A DNA stretch of 22,545 nt from CAYXVB01 sp964467785 (GTDB lineage: Bacteria > Bdellovibrionota > UBA1018), in assembly GCA_964467785.1 (NCBI GenBank), contig CAYXVB010000048.1, positions 1 through 22,545 of the forward strand. The letters are read 5' to 3'. Below, piece by piece: positions 7,435 through 14,278 of this stretch. A program made the position numbers and the translations under genes. Under the pieces are notes generated by a model. That model searched no databases, was not told where the DNA came from, and was given only the letters and a program-made list of their open reading frames with translations. Position 1 is the stretch's first letter; every line of letters starts with the position of its first letter.

Positions 7435-8268
7435 ATGCGTTTTCCAAACGACTTAACAATTCTGCTACTGGTTGGATTTATTTTCGCGACCGCGCGCGGG
7501 TCACATGCCCTCCTACAAGGGACTACGGTTAGCGCTCACGACCCGCTTGCAAAATCAGTGGTCGGGATTTTCGAGAATTACGAGGGTCGCGTCTGGATCA
7601 GCAATTGTGCCGGCAGCGTCTTAAGCGATCAATTCATTCTTACGGCCGCCCATTGCCTGACTGATAATACTCCCCAAAACTTTTTGGTGAATTTTTCGGC
7701 CGATCAGATCCTTTATGATCGGCGCGCGGAAATGAGAGATGCACGTGAAATCGAGAACAAGTTCGACGTGAGAAAAGTTAAAGCCTTTAAGACTCATCCG
7801 AACTTCAATCTCGATCGCAAAGGAGATCATGACGTAGCGGTAATCCTCCTTCAGGATCCAGCTCCGTCCTCCGCTATTCCGGTAAAACTCATGCCGTCAT
7901 TCTTGCTTGATCCAACCACTCGAAGCACGACTCTCGAACAGACAGTCCTTCCGACAACACTGTTCGGAGCTGGGACCGTGGATGAAAAAAACAACACGAA
8001 AAGCGGAGTCATGAGATCGGTGACTGTCCCCGGCCGCTTCGAGAAACAGCTTGTCATTACGGATCAAACTAGCCACATGGGCGCTTGCAGCGGAGACTCA
8101 GGAGGCCCCGCCTTTGCCAAGCTAAGCGGTCAATTCTATCAAGTGGGAATTATCAGCCGACCCCACGGAGACAGTAAAACCTGCCATGAGTCGGGACAAT
8201 TGATAAACCCGGCCATTGATGGCGATTTCATCGAAAAAGCAATAGAGGAGCTGCTCGAGACAAACTGA
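7435..8268 (+). CDS. Secreted chymotrypsin-fold (S1 family) serine protease
   Basis: 277 aa from ATG 7435, preceded by GAGAGG at 7425-7430; the frame opens 21 codons earlier but that extension would bury the signal peptide. Signal MRFPNDLTILLLVGFIFATARGSHA, cleavage about residue 25. Catalytic triad complete: H73 in LTAAHC, D133 in GDHDVAVILL, S222 in CSGDSGGP. Cys58-Cys74 is the usual histidine-loop disulfide; Cys218-Cys250 fits the second. The residues aligning with chymotrypsin 189/190 are Gly216-Ala217, not Asp-Ser as in trypsin, so Lys/Arg specificity is unlikely. The mature N-terminus lacks a clear IVGG activation motif (the equivalent is SVVGIF at 41-46), so activation may differ. Second of two secreted protease-like genes on this strand. 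Confidence 0.93.
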   Translation: MRFPNDLTILLLVGFIFATARGSHALLQGTTVSAHDPLAKSVVGIFENYEGRVWISNCAGSVLSDQFILTAAHCLTDNTPQNFLVNFSADQILYDRRAEMRDAREIENKFDVRKVKAFKTHPNFNLDRKGDHDVAVILLQDPAPSSAIPVKLMPSFLLDPTTRSTTLEQTVLPTTLFGAGTVDEKNNTKSGVMRSVTVPGRFEKQLVITDQTSHMGACSGDSGGPAFAKLSGQFYQVGIISRPHGDSKTCHESGQLINPAIDGDFIEKAIEELLETN

Positions 8269-8296
8269 ATCGGGCCAACTTCAATCCCGCAAATCC

Positions 8297-8334
8297 CTTT
8301 TTCTTCCACTCTAGCGTTGGTAGAAAAAGTTTTT
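8297..8334 (+). terminator. Intrinsic terminator after the serine protease gene
   Basis: CTTTTTCT (8297-8304) pairs with AGAAAAAG (8322-8329); inside, CCA pairs with TGG after a T-T mismatch. TTTTT follows at 8330-8334. It sits 28 bp after the protease stop codon. The A/T-rich stem also gives a usable terminator on the other strand. Confidence 0.55.
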
Positions 8335-8380
8335 GCCAGAGAGGTGCGCATCGGGTTAAGTCCCCCTCACGGAGATTTCA

Positions 8381-8878
8381 ATGCCCCTGCTCGCAATTTT
8401 CCTCGGTTTCGCGCTTTCGACTTCCGCCGCCTTCGCCGCGGTACCCGCTCAGGGCATGGCCACGGGCCTACCGTTTCTCACGCCCAGCGGTTGGAAATGC
8501 GAACCGGATAAGTCCACCTGGGTTTGCAAGAGCACCCGCCCGGAACTCACTCAGGACGCGTTGATGGTCATTTCGGCCAAGACCCCTGACGCGAACGATT
8601 CACTCGACACCTACCTCAACGCACTGAAAGCCCCTCGGCACCAAAACACCGCGAACCCGGAACTTTTCTCAAAACCGGAATTCGCTAAAAAAGTCCAAGT
8701 GGGCTCCGTAAACTGGATCAACGCCCGCCACTTCGAGTCCGAGATCCCGGGCTTCACCACCGAGTACTTCGCGACCGTCAACCACGGCCGCGCCTATCTC
8801 GTGACCCTTTCGGCCCGCAAGGGCGCCTTTGCCCAGGCGCAGCCCGACCTCAAGCGCGTGGTCGAGAGCATCCGCTGA
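8381..8878 (+). CDS. Small exported protein of unknown function
   Basis: 165 aa; ATG 8381 has GGAG at 8371-8374, six bases upstream. Signal peptide MPLLAIFLGFALSTSAAFA, cleavage about residue 19-20. The mature domain begins with GWKCEPDKSTWVCK (C40 and C49, probable disulfide). It then alternates strands and helices to FTTEYFATVNHGRAYLVTLSARKGAF and a final helix (PDLKRVVESIR). This order resembles small alpha-beta PsbP/DUF1795-like export domains, but the similarity is only by eye. It is monocistronic and converges with the next gene across a shared hairpin. Confidence 0.82.
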   Translation: MPLLAIFLGFALSTSAAFAAVPAQGMATGLPFLTPSGWKCEPDKSTWVCKSTRPELTQDALMVISAKTPDANDSLDTYLNALKAPRHQNTANPELFSKPEFAKKVQVGSVNWINARHFESEIPGFTTEYFATVNHGRAYLVTLSARKGAFAQAQPDLKRVVESIR

Positions 8879-8901
8879 TCCATCACGGTCACTGATCAGC
8901 G
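8873..8901. terminator. Symmetric hairpin carrying the stop codons of two convergent genes
   Basis: CGCTGATC (8873-8880) pairs perfectly with GATCAGCG (8894-8901), loop of 13 nt. The TGA of the plus gene (8876-8878) is in the left arm and the TGA of the minus gene (8896-8898) in the right arm. Likely bidirectional 3'-end structure. Confidence 0.5.
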
Positions 8902-10446
8902 AAGTGAGATCGCCCGAACGACCTCGCTGACACAAGACCTCCGGGGGTCCAGCTCGAGCTGCATCCCAGCGTAGTACTGCAGATTCCCCCGGCCACAGGC
9001 AGGCAATTGAGCGCCCTTCGCGAGCTCGAACACGGTTAACTGCGCGGCATCGATGGAGCGCTGAAAAAAACCCTGAACCCAATAGGAGTGCCCGCCCAGC
9101 TCCTGCTCCAGGGGCCTGGACAATTCTCCGACGACAACCCCCGCCCGATCGTGGAATTGCGCCACCCCCTTCAGCCAGAGATTCCGGCCCTGAAGCGGAA
9201 CCTCCGCCTCACCTAAAATCCGGACAATCCACCGGGTGCTGTAATCCGGACCGCCAAAATCGCGGCCATAGGTGTCGAAATAACTCGGACCATCCTTTTC
9301 ATCTCCCGGCGCGATGGGCAAAGTGACCCCCTGGATGAACGCCGTCCCCTGACACTTCAGGCAGAATCGGAGCGTCCCGTCCGGATTGAACTCCATGCGC
9401 ACGGTATCGTGCGGCCGAGCAGCCAAAACCAGGTCCAGACGCCCAGGTTCATTAAAGCGGACTTCCTCGCCATAGTAGATATCGCCTTCCAGCACCGAGT
9501 CATTCGCGCCGATCCGGATCCATTTTCCCGGAGCGAACCAGAGCTGCTGCGCTCCGACTTTCAGATTCTCAGGACGTCGGATCGTGATGCTGGTCACGCG
9601 GCCATCGCGATCGAATCCCAAGCGACCAGCGTCCCGAATCACCCCCTGGATCACTGGCCCCTTCACGCCGTCCGGGTCACCAGAGAGCTGGCAGTGGGAA
9701 AGCCGGTCCTCATCATAAAAATAAATCCATTCCGCCGAGCATTCATATTCTGCAAAGCGGATCGTGCCCCAATCCAAGCCCTCGAGCGCCCTACCCAGGG
9801 TCCGCAGATGGGACGGGTCGGAAAGGTTCGCGAACTGCGCCAAGAAATAACGCACCCGCCGAGAATCCTTGATCTCGACATTCCGGTGGTGGCGGTAGTT
9901 CAACACCAGATAGTAAATCGCTTCGTGGAGGATCAAACCCGCTTTCTGATCGTTGTCGAAACTGGGATGACTCCATAGATCCTGACTGATCGAAAAGTAA
10001 GGCTCTTGATCATCCATCGTCTGCCGCTGAATGGCGATCTGTTCCTGCTGGCAACCCGCCGGAATCAAGATCGAATCGCTGTCAGGCACTTCGACCAGTC
10101 GCGTACTGGAGTAAAAGCGGGAACGACTCCTGAAGGACGCCACGGTATCCCGGAGGGCGTCCACCGAGTTCGGTCCCAAGCCGATGGTCTGCAAGTGCTG
10201 GATGTAGCGATCCACTTTTTCATAGGGATCAAGCTCCTTGGTCCCCAGATCCACTTGCTGCCCATAAACAGTGCGCCCTTCGTAAAAGTCCAGAAGCTCG
10301 ACCGACTGCACCGCCCCGCCCGCGTCGCGACACACGATGGCGCTGCCACCATTGCCCGCGTCCGACCCGCCGCCCGCGAATCCCAGTGCGGGACCTGCCA
10401 CAACGAAAAACAGACCGAGCACGCCCAAATGAATCAGCTTTTTCAT
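8896..10446 (-). CDS. Exported protein with GNGG..VCRD N-terminus and HExxY motif
   Basis: 516 aa from ATG 10446 (MKKLIHLG), preceded by GAGGGGGATGGG; the frame opens 19 codons earlier with GTG, which I reject because it would hide the signal. Signal cleavage about LGFA (residue 24). The mature start GGSDAGNGGSAIVCRD followed by SVELLDFYEG is a block I recognise from exported proteins of unknown function in Bdellovibrio-like and Leptospira-like bacteria. Residues 171-178 read LILHEAIY: like a zinc-protease helix but with Tyr in place of the second His, followed by basic SRRVRYF (195-201). The C-terminal half (about 240-516) is rich in short strands and Gly/Asp turns with six or so Cys, some paired (CLKC), perhaps a beta-solenoid of MORN-like strands. 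Function unknown. Confidence 0.85.
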   Translation of the reverse strand: MKKLIHLGVLGLFFVVAGPALGFAGGGSDAGNGGSAIVCRDAGGAVQSVELLDFYEGRTVYGQQVDLGTKELDPYEKVDRYIQHLQTIGLGPNSVDALRDTVASFRSRSRFYSSTRLVEVPDSDSILIPAGCQQEQIAIQRQTMDDQEPYFSISQDLWSHPSFDNDQKAGLILHEAIYYLVLNYRHHRNVEIKDSRRVRYFLAQFANLSDPSHLRTLGRALEGLDWGTIRFAEYECSAEWIYFYDEDRLSHCQLSGDPDGVKGPVIQGVIRDAGRLGFDRDGRVTSITIRRPENLKVGAQQLWFAPGKWIRIGANDSVLEGDIYYGEEVRFNEPGRLDLVLAARPHDTVRMEFNPDGTLRFCLKCQGTAFIQGVTLPIAPGDEKDGPSYFDTYGRDFGGPDYSTRWIVRILGEAEVPLQGRNLWLKGVAQFHDRAGVVVGELSRPLEQELGGHSYWVQGFFQRSIDAAQLTVFELAKGAQLPACGRGNLQYYAGMQLELDPRRSCVSEVVRAISLR

Positions 10447-10464
10447 CCCATCCCCCTCGAAGAA

Positions 10465-10488
10465 CACGGACCTGTCGAAGAGTCCGTG
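10465..10488 (-). promoter_or_regulatory. Leader hairpin upstream of the HExxY protein gene
   Basis: CACGGAC (10465-10471) and GTCCGTG (10482-10488) form a perfect 7-bp inverted repeat with a 10-nt loop, ending 18 bp before the start codon and just upstream of the G-rich ribosome binding site. Candidate 5'-UTR structure or operator. Confidence 0.3.
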
Positions 10489-10574
10489 GTAGCCTACGGC
10501 CACCGAGCAGGCAAATTCAAAGGGAGATGGAAAAGCTTAAAGCGTTTCCCCGGGGGAATCACACAAGAAGACTC

Positions 10575-10964
10575 TCATTTGCCGTAGTGCATGCCCTCGA
10601 GCCGCATGCCGTCCGGATCCAGGAAGAACACCGCCCAATAGTCGTCATAATATTGATCCGCCGGATCGACGATCTTTGCGCCCATTTTCCTGACGAATTT
10701 CTCCAACGCGTAGACATCCTTCCGACTCTTGAGCTGAAACGCGTAGTGCTCGAATCCAATATCGCCCCTACGGTATTTGCGAGCCTTGGCGTCCGCTTCA
10801 TACAGCCAGACGCGCGTGCTACCGTTGGTCCAACCGATCGCGTCCTCGCAGTCATCGAGAACCTCGAACCCGAGAAACTTCAGAAGTTCGCCGTAGAACT
10901 TCTTCGATTTTCCGAAATCACTGACCGTTAAAACAAGATGATCGATGCCGGAGATCTTGAGCAT
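10575..10964 (-). CDS. VOC (glyoxalase/bleomycin-resistance fold) protein
   Basis: 129 aa from ATG 10964; a GTG at 11000 would add 12 unlike residues, so the shorter start is preferred although its Shine-Dalgarno is weak. Two beta-alpha-beta-beta-beta modules are visible. Module 1 starts ISGIDHLVLTVSD with H9. Module 2 starts GDIGFEHYAFQL with H73 and ends FFLDPDGMRLEG with E123. H, H and E at these positions are the standard metal ligands of the vicinal-oxygen-chelate superfamily. The substrate cannot be inferred: glyoxalase I, dioxygenase and antibiotic-binding members share these motifs. Cytoplasmic. It precedes the HExxY gene on the same strand by 128 bp, so separate transcription is likely, and it is divergent from the nucleotidase. 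Confidence 0.9.
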   Translation of the reverse strand: MLKISGIDHLVLTVSDFGKSKKFYGELLKFLGFEVLDDCEDAIGWTNGSTRVWLYEADAKARKYRRGDIGFEHYAFQLKSRKDVYALEKFVRKMGAKIVDPADQYYDDYWAVFFLDPDGMRLEGMHYGK

Positions 10965-11035
10965 GGATGCAGGAGATGCAGCTCCCGTTCTCAAACTCAC
11001 CCCTACACTCGTCCGCCCAGATAACGCAGCACGGC

Positions 11036-11063
11036 GTGACTCTACAGAAAAAGGAGTTACACT
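11036..11063 (+). promoter_or_regulatory. Possible promoter for the nucleotidase leader
   Basis: GTGACT (11036-11041) and TACACT (11058-11063) are 4/6 matches to -35 and -10 boxes with a 16-bp spacer. Transcription would begin near 11070, just before the two hairpins. Modest match only. Confidence 0.3.
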
Positions 11064-11084
11064 CAGTCTAAGTTTTCAAGTTGG

Positions 11085-11131
11085 CCCAAGGACGGGGTGC
11101 TCCATAAAACCCAAGGACGGGTTTTCTTTTT
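11085..11131 (+). promoter_or_regulatory. Twin GGA-loop hairpins ending in an intrinsic terminator (leader or small RNA)
   Basis: The 12-mer CCCAAGGACGGG occurs perfectly at 11085-11096 and 11110-11121. Each copy folds as a CCC/GGG stem presenting the hexaloop AAGGAC. The second stem is lengthened by AAAA/TTTT (11106-11112 with 11119-11125) and is followed by CTTTTTC, so it also has the form of a Rho-independent terminator. ANGGA in a hexaloop is the known recognition element of CsrA/RsmA. The element lies 26 bp before the nucleotidase start, so it could be an attenuated leader or a short CsrA-binding RNA. No function is proven here. Confidence 0.4.
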
Positions 11132-11156
11132 CTCCTCGTTATGTCACTTTCTGCGC

Positions 11157-13154
11157 ATGCAAATGCGTCAACAGATCCTGACGGGCTCGACCCACAAGCG
11201 CTTCGCGCTCACCTCCTTTCTCGTCCTCTTCGTCCTTTCCGCCTGCGGCAGTCCCGGCAAAAACTCCGGCGACGGCGCGGATATCGTGCAAGCGCAACCG
11301 GATCGCGGCGAGATCATGCCCTTCAACGAAAGCGAAGGGATCGAAACCATCGTGGTGATGGGCACCAACGACATCCATGGTGCGATCGCCTCCGAGACGC
11401 GACGCACGCGCGAAGCCGCGGGCACTGAACCCATCGAATACAAGGCAGGTGGCATGGCGATTCTCGCCTCCTACCTCAAGGTCCTGCGCTCGGAATTCGG
11501 CAATCGTCTCCTCTGGCTCGACGCGGGCGACGAGTTCCAAGGCACGATCGAAAGCAACCGCGAGAACGGAAAGCCCCTCGTGAAATTCTTCAACTTCGCC
11601 GGTCTCCAGGGCGCAGCCGTGGGCAACCATGAGTTTGACTACGGCGCCGAGCCGGCGCACAGCACGGATCTTCTTTCGGCGCTCAAGAACCGGATGAGCG
11701 AAGCGCTATACCCTTATCTCGCCGCCAACATCTTCGAGAAGGGCACCGACAAGCTTGCCGACTTCCCGAACACCTACCCTTCCAAGCTTTACTCCGTCGG
11801 ACGCCTCAAAGTGGGCGTGATTGGACTCTCCACCCGCGACACGCCCAAAACCACGCGACCGACCAACGTCGCCACGCTCGACTTCACCGACCTCAAGGAA
11901 GCGACCCTGCGCGAGTCCCGCAAGCTCCGCTCGGCCGGCGCCGACATGGTGTTGATCACGGCGCATGTCGGACTCTTTTGCGAAGTGGGGCGCGCGCCCC
12001 TGGGATGGGCCGTTCGAAAGGAAACCGACTCGCAGGGCGAATGTCGGAATGACGACGAATTGGTCAAGCTCCTCCGCGCGATTCCCGCCGGGACCGTGGA
12101 CGCCGTCGTCTCAGGGCATTCGCACCAGATCATCCACCATTGGATCGCGGGCGTGCCCGTCATCCAGGGCGGAAGCTCCGGCCGCTATTTCAACCTGATC
12201 TACCTGCACTACGACGTCAAAAACAAAAAGCTGCTCCGGGACCGCTCCCGCGTCGAAGGTCCGGTACCGGTCTGCCCGGCGGTGTTCAAGAACCAGAACG
12301 ACTGCAACGGCGATCGCCCCGCGCCGCCCCGCGGCCGCGGCCCGCTCGTGGCTTACAACTTCCACGGTCAAACCATCGAAGCCGACTCCGCCAGCGCTGA
12401 ATTGATGCGACCCGCACTCGAAGCCGCCGAACTTGCCAAGAAGGAAGTCCTCGGGCAGGCCGCTCGCGCAATCGAGCATGATCGCATCAAGGAATCCCCG
12501 CTCGGAAATCTGGTCACGGATGCGGTCAAAGACGCCACCCAAGCGGACGTCGTACTGCTCAACGGCGGAGGCATTCGCGCCCCGCTCGAGCAAGGCTCGA
12601 TCACCTTCGGCAACGTCTTTCGCGTCCTGCCATTTGATAACGCCCTGGTGACGATGAAGGTCACGGGACGGGAGCTGATGACGATTCTTCGGGTGGCCGA
12701 AAGCGGTTCGCGGGGATTTTCGCCGGTAGCCGGCTTGACGATCAAGCTGATCGCCCGGGATCATGACGCCCCTTCGGATGATCTCAACGGCGACCGCCGA
12801 ATCGACCCCTGGGAAACCAACCGAATCCTGAGCGTCAAGCTCGCCGACGGCTCACCGATTCAACCCGATCGCATGTATACTCTGGCGACAATCGACTTTT
12901 TGGCTACCGGTGGAGACGACGTGGGCTGGGCCCTGCAACGGATTCCCCTCTCCCGGATCCACTTCACCTCGGTGCTGCTCCGAGACGCTGCCGTGGCCTA
13001 CATCAAAAAGGTCGCGGCCCATGGACCGATCAACACATTGGAAAACCCGACTTTGGATCCCGCGCGCCCGCGCCTGACTTTTGAAAAAGTCGATAACTCC
13101 AATAAAAAGAAACACTTCCGCAGCCATAAGAAGAAGAGAGCAAAAGCGTCATAA
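11157..13154 (+). CDS. Lipoprotein 5'-nucleotidase / UDP-sugar hydrolase (UshA-like)
   Basis: 665 aa from ATG 11157 (a second ATG lies at 11163; the upstream open frame runs through the terminator hairpin and is rejected). A lipobox LSAC puts the lipidated Cys at residue 30, so it is membrane-anchored in the periplasm or at the surface. Calcineurin-like metallophosphatase domain: GTNDIHG (D72, H74), LDAGD (D122), GNHEFD (N157), ITAHVG (H270), SGHSHQ (H321, H323), the full two-metal set. C-terminal nucleotide-binding domain: SPLGNLVTDAV (447-457), NGGGIR (469-474), FRVLPFDN (488-495), LATIDFLATGGDD (576-588). It should hydrolyse nucleotides and perhaps UDP-sugars or cyclic nucleotides. Odd points: a 12-residue EF-hand-like loop at 542-553, a Cys-containing insert at 373-397, and a Lys-rich tail. 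Confidence 0.95.
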   Translation: MQMRQQILTGSTHKRFALTSFLVLFVLSACGSPGKNSGDGADIVQAQPDRGEIMPFNESEGIETIVVMGTNDIHGAIASETRRTREAAGTEPIEYKAGGMAILASYLKVLRSEFGNRLLWLDAGDEFQGTIESNRENGKPLVKFFNFAGLQGAAVGNHEFDYGAEPAHSTDLLSALKNRMSEALYPYLAANIFEKGTDKLADFPNTYPSKLYSVGRLKVGVIGLSTRDTPKTTRPTNVATLDFTDLKEATLRESRKLRSAGADMVLITAHVGLFCEVGRAPLGWAVRKETDSQGECRNDDELVKLLRAIPAGTVDAVVSGHSHQIIHHWIAGVPVIQGGSSGRYFNLIYLHYDVKNKKLLRDRSRVEGPVPVCPAVFKNQNDCNGDRPAPPRGRGPLVAYNFHGQTIEADSASAELMRPALEAAELAKKEVLGQAARAIEHDRIKESPLGNLVTDAVKDATQADVVLLNGGGIRAPLEQGSITFGNVFRVLPFDNALVTMKVTGRELMTILRVAESGSRGFSPVAGLTIKLIARDHDAPSDDLNGDRRIDPWETNRILSVKLADGSPIQPDRMYTLATIDFLATGGDDVGWALQRIPLSRIHFTSVLLRDAAVAYIKKVAAHGPINTLENPTLDPARPRLTFEKVDNSNKKKHFRSHKKKRAKAS

Positions 13155-13165
13155 TTATCCGGATT

Positions 13166-13204
13166 TTCGACGATAAGCCTTCTAAATGAGGACTTGTCGT
13201 CGAA
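13166..13204 (+). promoter_or_regulatory. Long hairpin enclosing the start codon of the transglycosylase gene
   Basis: TTCGACGATAAG (13166-13177) pairs with CTTGTCGTCGAA (13193-13204): 12 bp with one T-G wobble. After a bulged A, CCT (13178-13180) pairs with AGG (13189-13191). The apical loop TCTAAATG ends in the ATG at 13186-13188. It begins 11 bp after the nucleotidase stop and has no T-run. It could slow translation initiation or serve as a 3'-end structure. Confidence 0.45.
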
Positions 13205-14130
13205 CATCCCAGCCTCGGAAGCGATCTCTGCCGCCCCCCTGGCTCGGCTTTTTACTGGGCACGGTGATCAGCCTCGTTTCGGTGGTCTTTGCCCCCCTGA
13301 ACTCCTGGGCCACATCCGGAATAGGCGAGCTCGGGAGTGCTGGCTCTGGGCTACAGGCCCACTGCGTCACCTGCGGCGATCCATCCCCGCTCGGACTCAA
13401 AGCCACGAGCGAACTGGCCAAGCTTCGCTCCAAAATCGCGCGTGAATTCTCACCCAAGAACATCGACGGACTGCGCGACATGGACGGCGTGCGTGAATTC
13501 ATCCTGGAAAAACACAAAGGGCAAAAGCTCGGCGAAAAGGTGATTAAAGGCTTTGACCGCTTTCGCGAGGAAATGGAGTTCGCGGCGCTGACTTTCGAGC
13601 TGCCCCCCGCCTTTTTGGCCTGCCTCACTTATCAAGAGTCCAAGTTTGACAGCAATGCGGCGTCAAGCGCGCGCGCCAAAGGACTGTTGCAGCTCAACAC
13701 CGATGGCAAAAACGAGGTACTCAACATCCTCAACAACGGCCAAAAGGATCGGGGGCCCGCATTCCACAGCCGCCTGCACGACAATTGGACAAACTATCAC
13801 CGTCTGCGGTTAGCGGAACTCACTCCTTCCATGAAGAAGATCGCTTCTTTCGTTACGGACCCTCTTCACTTGACGGGTATTGGCGGAGGCACGGTGCTTC
13901 TGAGTTACTACCTGGATCGGATGCGGTCCGAAGGCAAGTCCTTGTCGCGTTCCGATGTTCTTAACGCGGCAGCTGCATACAACATGGGCATCTCCAAAGC
14001 GACTCGCCTCTGCAGCAGTCTCTCCAGTCGCGAATGCACCGTAAGACTCGCTCGCGAGAAATCCGAAACTCGCGCCCACATCAATTCAATCGACGAGTGC
14101 ATGTCCTTCCGCCCAGCGCCAATTCGCTGA
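13186..14130 (+). CDS. Exported lytic transglycosylase (SLT domain)
   Basis: 314 aa. Strongly basic N-terminus (MRTCRRTSQPRKR) and hydrophobic segment 19-40, with probable cleavage after SWA (residue 42) or retention as an anchor. The SLT (lysozyme-like) domain covers about 130-290: catalytic Glu151 in CLTYQESKFD, GLLQL (166-170), and AAAAYNMG (261-268), which are motifs I, II and IV of family 1 lytic transglycosylases. It would cleave peptidoglycan glycan strands in the periplasm with formation of 1,6-anhydroMurNAc. The insertion between motifs II and IV is long (about 90 residues). Pairs C60/C63 and C276/C284 flank the domain. The start has no good Shine-Dalgarno and lies in a hairpin loop, so expression may be low or regulated; it may also be a downstream partner of the nucleotidase transcript. 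Confidence 0.92.
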   Translation: MRTCRRTSQPRKRSLPPPWLGFLLGTVISLVSVVFAPLNSWATSGIGELGSAGSGLQAHCVTCGDPSPLGLKATSELAKLRSKIAREFSPKNIDGLRDMDGVREFILEKHKGQKLGEKVIKGFDRFREEMEFAALTFELPPAFLACLTYQESKFDSNAASSARAKGLLQLNTDGKNEVLNILNNGQKDRGPAFHSRLHDNWTNYHRLRLAELTPSMKKIASFVTDPLHLTGIGGGTVLLSYYLDRMRSEGKSLSRSDVLNAAAAYNMGISKATRLCSSLSSRECTVRLAREKSETRAHINSIDECMSFRPAPIR

Positions 14131-14149
14131 CGCACAAATGGCGCTTGGG
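14112..14149 (+). terminator. Hairpin at the end of the transglycosylase gene
   Basis: CCCAGCGCCA (14112-14121) pairs with TGGCGCT-T-GGG (14139-14149), ten base pairs with one bulged T and a 17-nt loop containing the stop codon. No T-run. The remaining bases to 14278 show no clear promoter. Confidence 0.35.
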
Positions 14150-14278
14150 CAACCTCTTGATGCGAAGCGCAACAAGGTCCGATTTACGAACCACTTAACG
14201 CACCGCACCGCGCCGTGCTGCACCTTGAGAAGTTGCCGGAGCACCTTTACAAGTCCCGGAATATGCTAACATCAAGAC

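Noticed and set aside
11041..11131. Known riboswitch (mini-ykkC/guanidine-II or preQ1)
   Set aside because: Two tandem stem-loops suggested it, but the loops are AAGGAC rather than ACGR and no preQ1 core is present; CsrA-type loops fit better.
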